A stretch of 64,000 nucleotides of DNA from Lysinibacillus pakistanensis. GTDB lineage: Bacteria; Bacillota; Bacilli; Bacillales_A; Planococcaceae. The position numbers and the translations under genes are program-made. Location: positions 804,501 through 868,500 of the forward strand of contig NZ_CP126101.1 in the NCBI RefSeq assembly GCF_030123245.1. The letters are read 5' to 3'. Shown in pieces: positions 18,193 to 27,199 of the stretch. The stretch's first letter is position 1; each line of letters opens with the position of its first letter. The notes beneath the pieces were generated by a model that was not told where the DNA came from, searched no databases, and worked only from the letters and a program-made list of their open reading frames with translations.

Positions 18193-19779
18193 ATGAAAAT
18201 ATCTATTTTAGATTGTACTCTACGTGACGGTGGATATATAAATCAATGGCGTTTTACTGAAAAGCAAATAACTTCCATATTAAATAATTTAGCATTATCG
18301 AATATTGATTATATCGAATGTGGATATTTAAAATATTCTACTGAAAATAATTCAGATACAACTTTGTTCAAAAAAGTTGAACAAATTCGAAATTATTTAC
18401 CTTTTAATAAAAAGTCTAATAATTTTGTTGTGATGATAAATTATGGGGAATATCCTATTGAACATTTACCTGTTAATAATGGAGAGATTTTTGGGATACG
18501 TGTCGCTTTTCGTCGACAAGATTGGCAAGAAGCAATGGAGTATTGTCAACAAATCAAAGATAAAGGTTACTATGTCTTTATTCAACCAATGATAACCATA
18601 AATTATTCTGATATTGAGTTATTAGATATGATTCAAATAATAAACGATATTCAGCCTTATGCTGTATATATAGTTGATAGCTTTGGGGTAATGAAACCGA
18701 AGGATTTACTAAGATTAACATATTTATTAGATCATAATTTAGAATCAAAAATTAAGTTAGGTTTTCATGGTCATAATAATTTACAATTAGTGTTTTCAAA
18801 TGCTACTCATTTTGTTGAGTCAAATATTACTAGAGATATTATTATAGACAGTTCAGTTTATGGTATGGGAAGAGGAGCAGGTAACTTAAATACAGAATTA
18901 TTTGTTGAGTATTTAAACGATAGGCATGCTGCAAAATATGTATTGACACCATTACTAAAAATTATTGATGAGTCATTAATGACGATATATCAAGAAAATT
19001 ATTGGGGGTATTCTTTACCATATTTTATTGCAGCAAGGAACAACTGCCATCCTAACTATGCAAATTATTTACTTAATAAAAATTCTTTAAATGTTGAAGA
19101 TATTGAAAGAATAATAAAATCTATTGAAGATAATAAAAAAGACGCTTTTGATAAATTATATATTGAGGATATTTATATTAATTATCAAACCCGTCGTAGT
19201 AAAAGTATAGTTTTATCGAATGACATACACGAAGTTTTTGCCGAAAAAGATGTATTAATCATTGGTCCAGGAAAAAGTATACTATCAATGGAAAATATAG
19301 ATTTATATGCTGAAAATCAAAATAATATTGTAGTTTCTGTTAATTTTATTCCTCAAATTTGTTCAGTAGATTATATTTTCATTAGTAATAGTAAACGATT
19401 TGAACATTTGGATAAAAGTGAAAAACCGTTAATTGTTACATCAAACATTAATTATCCAGGAGCAGATTATAAGGTTGATTATAAAGCGTTACTACATCAT
19501 GATTTAGAAATTCATGATAATGCTCTAGTCATGCTACTTAAGCTCTTAATTAATTCGAATGCCCATAAAGCGATTTTAATCGGATTTGATGGATATGAAA
19601 TTGATATAAATGAAAATTATAGCGATGCTGATCATATTATACCGATGGATAGAGAAAAAGTGCAGGTTTTAAATCGAAAAATAGGTACATCGATTCAGGA
19701 ACTTTCTTCGGAAATTGAGATTGTATTTAATACTCCTTCAAAATATTTCAAGACTGAAGATCATGTAATAAAAATATGA
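18193..19779 (+). CDS. HMGL-like aldolase fused to a DUF115-like domain
   Basis: 528 residues. The first ~300 are a DRE-TIM metallolyase domain: the start ILDCTLRDGGYINQWRF gives the catalytic Arg-Asp (DCTLRDGG), and GFHGHNNLQL provides the HxH metal site seen in 4-hydroxy-2-oxovalerate aldolases and HMG-CoA lyases. From ~350 a second domain starts VLIIGPGKSILSM, then IVVSVNFIPQIC, YIFISNSKRF and AILIGFDGYEID, mirroring the DUF115 motif order. The gene follows a CMP-sugar synthetase, so a pyruvate-type aldol step making a keto-sugar acid is plausible. I know of no characterised protein with both domains. Substrate unknown. Confidence 0.7.
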   Translation: MKISILDCTLRDGGYINQWRFTEKQITSILNNLALSNIDYIECGYLKYSTENNSDTTLFKKVEQIRNYLPFNKKSNNFVVMINYGEYPIEHLPVNNGEIFGIRVAFRRQDWQEAMEYCQQIKDKGYYVFIQPMITINYSDIELLDMIQIINDIQPYAVYIVDSFGVMKPKDLLRLTYLLDHNLESKIKLGFHGHNNLQLVFSNATHFVESNITRDIIIDSSVYGMGRGAGNLNTELFVEYLNDRHAAKYVLTPLLKIIDESLMTIYQENYWGYSLPYFIAARNNCHPNYANYLLNKNSLNVEDIERIIKSIEDNKKDAFDKLYIEDIYINYQTRRSKSIVLSNDIHEVFAEKDVLIIGPGKSILSMENIDLYAENQNNIVVSVNFIPQICSVDYIFISNSKRFEHLDKSEKPLIVTSNINYPGADYKVDYKALLHHDLEIHDNALVMLLKLLINSNAHKAILIGFDGYEIDINENYSDADHIIPMDREKVQVLNRKIGTSIQELSSEIEIVFNTPSKYFKTEDHVIKI

Positions 19780-19794
19780 TAGGGGGAGAAAGAT

Positions 19795-21474
19795 TTGCAA
19801 AAGGATATATTGTTAAATAATGAGCTGATGTTCAGAAAAATAAAAGGTTATAAACATGAATACACACAACAGTTAATAATCAAAGTTGAACGAACTCTCC
19901 CATTTGAATACGTTTCTAAAATGATTACCCCTTTCCTTTCTCGAATTGAGAAGGAGGGGATATTTTCATATTCTGATTACGATACGTCCATACCGATTTT
20001 ATCCACTAATGGAGAAGTAGATATAGTTCTTTTCTGGACGGATTGGCGTTTATATATGGATAAAATGGAGCCTAAACCCCTTTTAGAATGGTTGAAAACA
20101 AGGTTATCTGAAGTAGATACGTCAAAGCCTATTCTAATCAATAACTGGCCAACATTTTGGGAGTTGGATGAAAAGCAATATGCAGCAAGTGTATCTAAGC
20201 GTGGATGGATTTATGAATTTAACTATTTGCTAGAAACATTGAAAGATGAATTTAACAATATTGAGATTATAGATATGAATTTATTTGCTAGTCAGATGGG
20301 GATGAGTTCATATGATGCAAGAAATGATGAAGTGAGTAACTATCCACTCTCTAATCAATTAACATTACAATTAGCACGTCATATTGCACTAAATTTAATT
20401 CCAGCTATGCTTGAACCAAAATTAAAAGCGATTGTTTTAGACCTTGATAATACGCTATATAGTGGTGTTTTAGGCGAAGATGGTATAGAAGGAATCCAGT
20501 TAACGGAGGAGCATATTCAGCTACAAAAAGTGTTAATGCGAATAAAGGAAAACGGTATTTTACTGGCAATAAGCTCTAAAAATAATAAGCAAGATGTACT
20601 GGAAATGCTGGAAAAGCGTAAAGACTTCCCACTAGATAAAGATGACTTTACATTTATGGAGGCGAACTGGAAAAGTAAGGCGGATAATATTCGATTAATG
20701 GCGAAAAAATTTAATTTTGATGTATCAGCCATGTTATTTATCGATGATAATCCAGCCGAGATTGCCCTTGTAAAAGAACAAATTCCGACTATACATACAT
20801 TAATGGCGGATGCTACAGGTAAAGAGACAGTACATCGATTATTAAATTATCCATTTCTTTATTCTCGTAAAAAAGATAATTCAGCAGATTTACGTCAAAA
20901 GGATATTTTAGCGAATCAAAAACGTGTAGAGCTTGAAAAAAAAGTTGGAGATAGTAATAGATACCTTGCTTCATTACAAATGAAGATTTCAGTTTTCGAA
21001 AATGAATCTCTTCACCTACAAAGAATCTATGAAATGGGGCAAAAAACAAATCAGTTTAATCTTGCTTTACACCGTTTTGCAGAGGGAGAGATACAAGAGA
21101 AAGCTAAGGATTCAACTTATAAAATATATACGGTAGCGTTATCAGATATGCTAAATGACAGTGGGATTATTGGAACCTATATAGTAAGGTTAGATGGGGA
21201 TATAGCAACTTTTGAGGAAATATTATTTAGTTGCCGAGCACTCGGTCGTAACGTTGAAGATGCTTCTCTACAGTTAATTCTAAGTAAACTCATTAACGAG
21301 GGAATTCGACAAATAAAATTTGAATCAGTGGAAGGTCCACGAAATAGCCCAGCGCTTGAGTGGTTAAATAACATTTACATAAGTCCAAAAATAGCCGATA
21401 TACTAAAAGAATTAAATAATAAATTAAAAGATTATCCTGCGGAGGTTTGTTGGCAAAATGAGAGAAACCATTAA
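19795..21474 (+). CDS. FkbH-like HAD-IIIC phosphatase / glyceryl-ACP synthase
   Basis: 559 residues. An N-terminal ~200-residue SGNH-like region precedes the HAD domain, whose motif I is AIVLDLDNTLYSGVLGEDG at ~213; LFIDDNPAEI is the HAD motif IV and ends the core. The C-terminal ~190 residues are acyltransferase-like (FNLALHRF, DMLNDSGIIGTYIV). FkbH proteins load a glyceryl group from 1,3-bisphosphoglycerate onto an acyl carrier protein. The ACP gene overlaps its 3' end by 17 bases, strongly supporting that role here. TTG start with GGGGGAGAAAG upstream. In a glycan island the glyceryl (or modified) unit may become an N- or O-acyl group on a sugar. Confidence 0.85.
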   Translation: MQKDILLNNELMFRKIKGYKHEYTQQLIIKVERTLPFEYVSKMITPFLSRIEKEGIFSYSDYDTSIPILSTNGEVDIVLFWTDWRLYMDKMEPKPLLEWLKTRLSEVDTSKPILINNWPTFWELDEKQYAASVSKRGWIYEFNYLLETLKDEFNNIEIIDMNLFASQMGMSSYDARNDEVSNYPLSNQLTLQLARHIALNLIPAMLEPKLKAIVLDLDNTLYSGVLGEDGIEGIQLTEEHIQLQKVLMRIKENGILLAISSKNNKQDVLEMLEKRKDFPLDKDDFTFMEANWKSKADNIRLMAKKFNFDVSAMLFIDDNPAEIALVKEQIPTIHTLMADATGKETVHRLLNYPFLYSRKKDNSADLRQKDILANQKRVELEKKVGDSNRYLASLQMKISVFENESLHLQRIYEMGQKTNQFNLALHRFAEGEIQEKAKDSTYKIYTVALSDMLNDSGIIGTYIVRLDGDIATFEEILFSCRALGRNVEDASLQLILSKLINEGIRQIKFESVEGPRNSPALEWLNNIYISPKIADILKELNNKLKDYPAEVCWQNERNH

Positions 21475-21682
21475 TGAAATACTAATTGAAATCCTAGAGC
21501 TAGATGATGCAAATGTCGAGCTTCTAGATCGCGAAAAAAATGCAACTTGGGATTCCATTAAACATTTAGAAATTATTATGGCTATCGAAGAAGAATTTGA
21601 TATTCGCTTTACTGCTACTGAAGTAACAGCGGTTAAGAATATTCAAGATTTATATGAATATGTAGAGAAAAAACTAGTGTAA
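21458..21682 (+). CDS. acyl carrier protein
   Basis: 74 residues, acidic, with the phosphopantetheine attachment motif W-DSI-KH; the modified serine is residue 33. This is the usual ACP length and motif position. It overlaps the FkbH-like gene by 17 bases and is followed 13 bases later by a GNAT-type acyltransferase. The most likely job is to carry a glyceryl or derived acyl group between those two enzymes. It is not the fatty-acid ACP, since none of that pathway lies nearby. AGGTTTG before the ATG offers only a weak ribosome site, in keeping with translational coupling. Confidence 0.9.
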   Translation: MRETINEILIEILELDDANVELLDREKNATWDSIKHLEIIMAIEEEFDIRFTATEVTAVKNIQDLYEYVEKKLV

Positions 21683-21695
21683 GTTGGGGGCTCAT

Positions 21696-22799
21696 ATGGA
21701 AATTCGATTGTTTAAAATAGATGAGATAGCATTATTGATGGAGTCTATTCATCGTATATGGGCTAAAAATCATATTTTAGCGAGAGATGAGCAGCTAGTT
21801 CGTTTCATGTTCTATGATAATCCTAATCGACAGCTCATAACAGACGATAATCATCTAACCTTTGTAGGTGCATGGATAGATGGAGAAGTTGTGGGGCTAC
21901 TTGGAGCAATGCCTTTTGAATTCAATGATCAAGGAAAAAAAGGATTAGCAATTACACTAGCTAACTGGATTGTCGACCCTAATTATCGTGATTCAGGGGC
22001 AGGCTTAGCTCTTTTGGATTTTGTACAAGGTTTAAATCCGAATATTATTTTAGCAATGGGATTGAGTGAAGAGGCAGCGAAACTTTATAGACTAATGCGT
22101 TGGAGCCTTGTGGAAGATATTCCGAGATGGATTGGACTAAATAATAAGGAATTGACTATTCAAGCTATATTAAACGGAAATGAACAGCCAATCCGTTATG
22201 TCAATCCTTTAAAAGGATTAAATGTTAACTCTAATATCAGTTGTTTTGAAATCACTTCTTTACAAGAAGAAGAATGGGAACAATATAATAAAGGATTCTT
22301 TGAGAAAAAATCGATTGGTGTTAAAAGAGATTCTAAATTTTTGAAATGGCGTTATTTTAACCACCCTACGTTTAATTATCGAAAGTTTGTTTGTAAAGAT
22401 TCTTCTGGTATTACAGGATTGCTCATCGTACGGATAGAGTTGATCCAAAATCAATTTAAAATAGGTAGAATTGTAGAGTTTATAGCCAAGAATCAAGATA
22501 GTGCAGTAAAGTTAGCAAATGAATTGGTAGCTTTAGATAGCGAAATACTTTTTTACGATTTCTATTGTTATTCAAGTATTTCCAGTTGGGGTCTTGAAGC
22601 AATTGGCTTTAAGCGTACCTTTACTTCTCAAGAGGATTTATTTATGTTACCAACAAGATTTCAACCAATCGATTATTTAAATACTAAACTTATGACTGCT
22701 ATGTATATTTCTGATAAGCAGACTTATCGTTTAAACCATATTGCTGATCAATTGTGGTATATCACAAAAGGTGATGCAGATCAGGATAGACCGAATTAA
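21696..22799 (+). CDS. GNAT-family N-acyltransferase
   Basis: About 367 residues from the ATG at 21696, preferred over a TTG at 21684 because GGGGG lies just upstream of the ATG. The N-terminal half carries GNAT features: TFVGAWIDGEVVGLLGAMPFEF, NWIVDPNYRDSGAGLALLDFV (the pyrophosphate-binding loop RxxGxG appears as RDSGAG) and GLSEEAAKLYRLM. The second half looks like a second, weaker acyltransferase fold. Positioned after FkbH and ACP, it may move the ACP-bound acyl group onto an amino sugar. Acceptor is unknown. The family call is fairly firm, the pathway role inferred. Confidence 0.75.
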   Translation: MEIRLFKIDEIALLMESIHRIWAKNHILARDEQLVRFMFYDNPNRQLITDDNHLTFVGAWIDGEVVGLLGAMPFEFNDQGKKGLAITLANWIVDPNYRDSGAGLALLDFVQGLNPNIILAMGLSEEAAKLYRLMRWSLVEDIPRWIGLNNKELTIQAILNGNEQPIRYVNPLKGLNVNSNISCFEITSLQEEEWEQYNKGFFEKKSIGVKRDSKFLKWRYFNHPTFNYRKFVCKDSSGITGLLIVRIELIQNQFKIGRIVEFIAKNQDSAVKLANELVALDSEILFYDFYCYSSISSWGLEAIGFKRTFTSQEDLFMLPTRFQPIDYLNTKLMTAMYISDKQTYRLNHIADQLWYITKGDADQDRPN

Positions 22800-22814
22800 T
22801 GTGAGGTAAATTAT

Positions 22815-23702
22815 ATGCAAGATATTGTAATTATGTATCATTATGTGCGTGAGAAAGAGAGCTGGACAGGTAGTGTACCAATCAGTCCAGAAGATTTCCG
22901 AAAACAAATTGAGTGGGCTAAGGAAAATTATGAAATTATCTCACCTGATAATATGAATAAAATAACGAAAAAACCGAAGTGTATTATTTCTTTTGACGAT
23001 GCAACAAAAGATCAATATACAATAGCTTATAAGATTTTAAAAGAATTAGATGTACCTGGTTATTTTACGGTTATGTCAGCACCCTTAGAAAGTGGTGTTG
23101 TACCAATATTTCATTTAGTTCATACGGTTCTATCACATATCAATGATGAAGAAGTATGGAATGAGCTAAATGCAAAGTTTGAAATTCCTGATTTAACAGA
23201 AAAAAGTGCATATTATAGTTATGAACCTAATGTATATCGTCGCTATAATAAATATGTTTTTAATTTCTTACTTGATGAACAGTCTTGTCGGCGTTATTTA
23301 GAAGAAAAAGTGGAAAAATTATATGGTTCAATTCAATCTTTTATTAAAGCATTTTATATTTCTATAGAAGAATTAGTTGAAATGAAAGAAAACGGCATGA
23401 CACTTGGAGTACATTGTGTTAAGCATTTGCCCTATAAAGGAGATGCACAGGAATTTTATAATACAGAGATTGCTCCATGTAAAGTATTTATGCAACAAGA
23501 ATTAGGAATTACCCCAAAATGGTTTACCCCAGCATTTGGTGGTGGTGAAAATGCTATACAAATGCGTGCTGAATTAGAACCGATTTTAAGAGCAAATGGA
23601 TTTAAAGGTGCCTTTACAACCATTGAGGATTATACAATATTAAATAATAATAATTTTTGGTTTAACAGATTTGACTGTAATCGTTTAAAGTCTATTCAAT
23701 AA
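22815..23702 (+). CDS. polysaccharide deacetylase family protein
   Basis: 295 residues. Early IVIMYHYVREKESW and CIISFDDATKDQY (catalytic/metal Asp pair of the NodB homology domain) are clear; GVHCVKHLPY near ~200 supplies the HxxxH metal histidines; the C-terminal GFKGAFTTIEDY is also typical. No signal peptide is seen, so it probably acts in the cytoplasm on an activated sugar or lipid-linked glycan rather than on the wall. N-deacetylation would free an amine for the acyltransferase just upstream. Last gene of the glycan island, 15 bases after the previous one, followed by a terminator at 23817. Confidence 0.8.
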   Translation: MQDIVIMYHYVREKESWTGSVPISPEDFRKQIEWAKENYEIISPDNMNKITKKPKCIISFDDATKDQYTIAYKILKELDVPGYFTVMSAPLESGVVPIFHLVHTVLSHINDEEVWNELNAKFEIPDLTEKSAYYSYEPNVYRRYNKYVFNFLLDEQSCRRYLEEKVEKLYGSIQSFIKAFYISIEELVEMKENGMTLGVHCVKHLPYKGDAQEFYNTEIAPCKVFMQQELGITPKWFTPAFGGGENAIQMRAELEPILRANGFKGAFTTIEDYTILNNNNFWFNRFDCNRLKSIQ

Positions 23703-23816
23703 TTGTCAAATCTACTTTTTAAGTTGAAGTAGGTTACATAAAGTTCAATAAATTTTCAATAACAAAATTATGCTGTAAAAGCATATATGAAAAATAATAA
23801 ATATTTGAAAAAAATC

Positions 23817-23855
23817 CCTCGATTTAGATCTTAGTATCTGAACTCGAGGTTTTTA
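23817..23855 (+). terminator. Rho-independent terminator closing the glycan island
   Basis: CCTCGA and TCGAGG pair around an inner AGAT/ATCT stem, followed by a run of five T. It lies 115 bases after the deacetylase and separates the glycan island from flaG. The rest of the 300-base gap holds no gene I can support. Confidence 0.75.
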
Positions 23856-23942
23856 TCTTTTATTATCATTATTATTACTTGGTCTAAAGCAGGACTAATC
23901 TTAAAGATAAGAAGATATCAAGTATTTGTTTACCAAAAAACC

Positions 23943-23969
23943 TGAAACAATAGAAATTCCTTCCGATAA
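23943..23969 (+). promoter_or_regulatory. candidate sigma-D (flagellar) promoter for flaG
   Basis: TGAA, 15 bases, then TCCGATAA: seven of eight bases match the -10 of B. subtilis sigma-D promoters (GCCGATAA/T) and three of four match the -35 (TAAA). It ends about 40 bases before the flaG ATG, the right distance for a class III flagellar operon. Confidence 0.5.
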
Positions 23970-24008
23970 TAATGTTAAGCAAATGAAAAGTTTAGGAGGT
24001 TGAGCTAC

Positions 24009-24395
24009 ATGCGTATTGCATCGCAGGGGCAGGCAATGGAAACGATTACTGCACCAACAAATACGAAGGCAATGAATGTGCAGGAGAATATGACGCCTAA
24101 TGTTTCAACAATCACGAACTCTCAACCGATAGTAGAAAAAGCTACTGCTGTTGGCGAAGATCAAGAAGTTACAAAGGAGAAACTACAAAAGGCTGTTGAT
24201 GTTGTAAATGAATTTTTGGAAATAAATCACAGCTCCTCGAAGTTTGTTTATCATGATGGCTTGGAACGCTATTATGTAACAATAGTCAATCGTGATACAG
24301 ACGAGGTTGTTAAGGAAATTCCACCAAAAAGATTATTGGATGCATTCTATGAAATGCAAAAAATGGTGGGAATGATAGTAGACGAGAAAATATAA
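24009..24395 (+). CDS. flaG: flagellar protein FlaG
   Basis: 128 residues from the ATG at 24009, chosen because AGGAGGT lies eight bases upstream. The N-terminal ~50 residues are low-complexity and Thr/Asn-rich; the conserved FlaG domain follows (VVNEFLEINHSSSKFVYHDG, YYVTIVNRDTDEVVKEIPPKRLLD, MVGMIVDEKI). FlaG proteins influence filament length; they are encoded just before fliD in Bacilli, as here. First gene of the flagellar cap operon, behind a likely sigma-D promoter. Confidence 0.9.
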   Translation: MRIASQGQAMETITAPTNTKAMNVQENMTPNVSTITNSQPIVEKATAVGEDQEVTKEKLQKAVDVVNEFLEINHSSSKFVYHDGLERYYVTIVNRDTDEVVKEIPPKRLLDAFYEMQKMVGMIVDEKI

Positions 24396-24417
24396 ACATA
24401 ATTAGGAGGATTTTAAT

Positions 24418-26745
24418 ATGGTTTCAAGAATTGGCGGCTTAGCCTCAGGCATGGATATCGATAGTATTGTAGAAAAGCTAATGAAGGCAGAAAGAATGCC
24501 CTTGAATAAAGCTTTTCAAAGAAAGCAAACATTAGAATGGCAACGTGATGCGTATCGTAATGTCAATGTAGCAACACAGAAATTTAAAACATTTTTAAAT
24601 GAAAAAATGTGGTTACAGAATCAATTAATGAAAAAAACTGCTACATCTACTAATGAAAATCTAGTATCTGTGAAAGCTACAAATTCGGCTACAGGTTCAC
24701 TTAATATTGAAAGTGTTGCACAATTAGCCTCTGCAACGCAAATGATTGGTGAGCAAAAAGGACATACTGGTACGACAAAATTATCAGCTTTGGTAGGAGA
24801 TTCCGTTAAATCTATAGAGCTAAGATCTATTGACAAGAATGGTAATTTAGCAGAAAAAGCAACAACAATTTCCTTTGACCCTACAAAAGATACAATTAAT
24901 GATTTAGTGAAAAAAATTAATGAAAGTAAAGCAGGTGTTACTGCACTTTTTGAAAATGGACAACTTTCATTAACTGCTAATAATACTGGTAGTGTAAAAA
25001 GTGGAAGTGGTGAGATTGTTTTTGGTCAAGGTAAAGAACTGTTTGATGCCTTGGGGATGGACAATGCAGACATAAAAGCAGGAAAGAATGCAATCTTAAA
25101 AGTAAATGGTATTTCACTGGAGCGTTCTTCAAATAATTTTACGATTTCTGGGTATGAAGTATCGTTAAAGTCTACATTTAATGCTAAAGCGGGTGCAGCT
25201 GATCGCCTAGCAGCTGCACAAAAAGAATTAAATAACGCTCAGGCTGCACAACCAGGTTTAGAAGCAGACAGAAACAATAAGCGTCTTGCATATGAAACTT
25301 ATCGTGATAATACGTATAAATCTGAGTATGATCGTATTTTTGGAACAAATAATTTAACAGTAGCACAACAGGAAAAATTCGATAAATTATCAAATGTCGG
25401 AAAGGTGGCTCTTCTTAACTCTTCAGATTTAACGGAACTACAATCCATGAGTATTGACTATACAGATGCTGAGAGTATTAAAACATCGATTAATAATTCT
25501 AGCTTAACAGATGAGCAAAAAGCAAATTTATTAAGACTTTCAGCAGATGATTTAAAATCTTTACAAAGCTCAGATGGTGCGGCATTGCTTGAACGGGCAC
25601 AGCAAGTTGATTTCGAAAACTCATATAAAACATTAGATAAGACATTTTTAAATAAATTAACTACTGATGATCTAGCATTTTTATCTGAGATTAAAGGAAA
25701 AAATAGTAGTGAAATTGATCAAATTTTAGCCGGAAAAGATGATGCAATCAAAAATAAGTTTGGAAAGATGGATCGAGTAGATTTAGGTCGTTTAAGTGAT
25801 TTAAGTGATTCCTTAGCTGATTTTCAACAGTTTAGTTCTATTGAGAAAACGAATAACGAAAATCTAAATGCATTTAATACAGCTGAAAACGCTGTTCAGG
25901 CTGGAATAAAACGTATAGCTGAGGCTCAGAAATCATATGATAATGCAAATGCTGCTGTAGGTAGTACGGCAGGTGATACTTCACCAACTGTAGCTTCTGT
26001 AAGTTTAGCATCCACTGCAGATACAAAGAGCATAAAAGAAAGTATTAAAGAATTTGTAAAAAATTATAATGAGATGCTAGATACGTTGAATGGTTTATTA
26101 AAAGAGAAAAAATATCGTGATTATCCGCCACTAACAAAAGAGCAACGTGAGGATATGTCAGAAAATGAGCAAAAGTTGTGGGATGAAAAAGCAAAAAGCG
26201 GTTTATTACGTAGCGATTCTTTAATACGAGATGGTTTGACTAAAATGCGTTCTCAATTTGTCTCATCTGTTAAAGGACTGGGTGATGCTACAATGGATTC
26301 CTTAGCAGAGATTGGGATTACTACATCTAAGATTTTATCAGATGGCGGAAAATTGGTAATTAATGATGACAAACTTGATGCTGCATTAGAAAAAGATCCA
26401 GATCAAGTTGTTCAATTGTTTACTAATACAGGTAGTGTTACAACTACAACTGATGATAAAGGTAGGAAAGTGACACAAGATTCTCGAGGTATAACGAATC
26501 GTTTACGTGACGAAATTGACGAACTTACTAAGAGTATAGAGAAGAAGGCAGGTAAGGAAGGAAAGACAGAACAAACTTATAGTATAGGTAAACAGATTAT
26601 CGAATCTGACAATCGCATTACAAAATTACAAGCAAAATTAAAAGATATTGAAGCTCGATACTGGAAACAATTCACAGCCATGGAGCAGGCCATTAATAAA
26701 GCTAACCAGCAATCTGGCATGTTCATGCAAGGTGGAGGCTTCTAA
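24418..26745 (+). CDS. fliD: flagellar filament capping protein FliD
   Basis: 775 residues against ~500 in B. subtilis. The N-terminal domain (ISRIGGLASGMDID type: IGGLASGMDIDSIVEKLM, then QRKQTLEWQRDAYR) and C-terminal domain (IKESIKEFVKNYNEMLDTLN; LAEIGITTS; YWKQFTAMEQAINKANQQS) are standard. The extra length is a single insert at residues ~260-525, rich in Ala, Asn, Asp, Lys and Ser and predicted helical, of the kind that decorates the exposed face of the cap. FliD caps the growing filament and is needed for flagellin assembly. AGGAGG lies upstream of the ATG. Next genes are its chaperones. Confidence 0.95.
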   Translation: MVSRIGGLASGMDIDSIVEKLMKAERMPLNKAFQRKQTLEWQRDAYRNVNVATQKFKTFLNEKMWLQNQLMKKTATSTNENLVSVKATNSATGSLNIESVAQLASATQMIGEQKGHTGTTKLSALVGDSVKSIELRSIDKNGNLAEKATTISFDPTKDTINDLVKKINESKAGVTALFENGQLSLTANNTGSVKSGSGEIVFGQGKELFDALGMDNADIKAGKNAILKVNGISLERSSNNFTISGYEVSLKSTFNAKAGAADRLAAAQKELNNAQAAQPGLEADRNNKRLAYETYRDNTYKSEYDRIFGTNNLTVAQQEKFDKLSNVGKVALLNSSDLTELQSMSIDYTDAESIKTSINNSSLTDEQKANLLRLSADDLKSLQSSDGAALLERAQQVDFENSYKTLDKTFLNKLTTDDLAFLSEIKGKNSSEIDQILAGKDDAIKNKFGKMDRVDLGRLSDLSDSLADFQQFSSIEKTNNENLNAFNTAENAVQAGIKRIAEAQKSYDNANAAVGSTAGDTSPTVASVSLASTADTKSIKESIKEFVKNYNEMLDTLNGLLKEKKYRDYPPLTKEQREDMSENEQKLWDEKAKSGLLRSDSLIRDGLTKMRSQFVSSVKGLGDATMDSLAEIGITTSKILSDGGKLVINDDKLDAALEKDPDQVVQLFTNTGSVTTTTDDKGRKVTQDSRGITNRLRDEIDELTKSIEKKAGKEGKTEQTYSIGKQIIESDNRITKLQAKLKDIEARYWKQFTAMEQAINKANQQSGMFMQGGGF

Positions 26746-26763
26746 CTAAGGTAGGAGAATTTT

Positions 26764-27123
26764 ATGCAGCAAACAAACCAACTTTTACAAGTATCAGCAA
26801 ATTTATTCAAGTATTTAGGTGACATTCCAAAAGGTGAAGAGCGAGACGAATACATTGAGACAATTAACAGCCTGTTGGACAAACGCGGCACGATTATTCA
26901 AGATTTAATTCAGGAAGGCTTCCATTTTGATGAACAAAACCGGGTTCATCGGACGTTGCTTGAATTAGATAATGGGATTAAAGAGCGTTTGGCTGCTGTG
27001 ATGGACGCTGTGAAACAAGATATGGCAAACCTACAGAAAACGAAAAAAAGTGAACAGCAATACTTCAATCCATATTCGAGTGTTCGAGTGATGGATGGGA
27101 TGTATTATGACAAAAAGAATTAA
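26764..27123 (+). CDS. fliT: flagellar chaperone FliT-like protein
   Basis: 119 residues, helical, charged, lacking other motifs; size and place fit FliT, the FliD export chaperone (B. subtilis FliT is similar in size). Seen: LLQVSANLFKYLGDIPKGEE and LLDKRGTIIQDLIQEG. It sits between fliD and fliS, whereas B. subtilis has fliD-fliS-fliT. The assignment rests on context and length more than on motifs. GTAGGAG is seen upstream of the ATG. Confidence 0.65.
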   Translation: MQQTNQLLQVSANLFKYLGDIPKGEERDEYIETINSLLDKRGTIIQDLIQEGFHFDEQNRVHRTLLELDNGIKERLAAVMDAVKQDMANLQKTKKSEQQYFNPYSSVRVMDGMYYDKKN

Positions 27124-27199
27124 CATTTACCTATTAGCTTTTCTTCGAAAAATGATTTAAACTAGTAATTAAGTAACCTTTAAAAGGAGTTGTCCTTTA

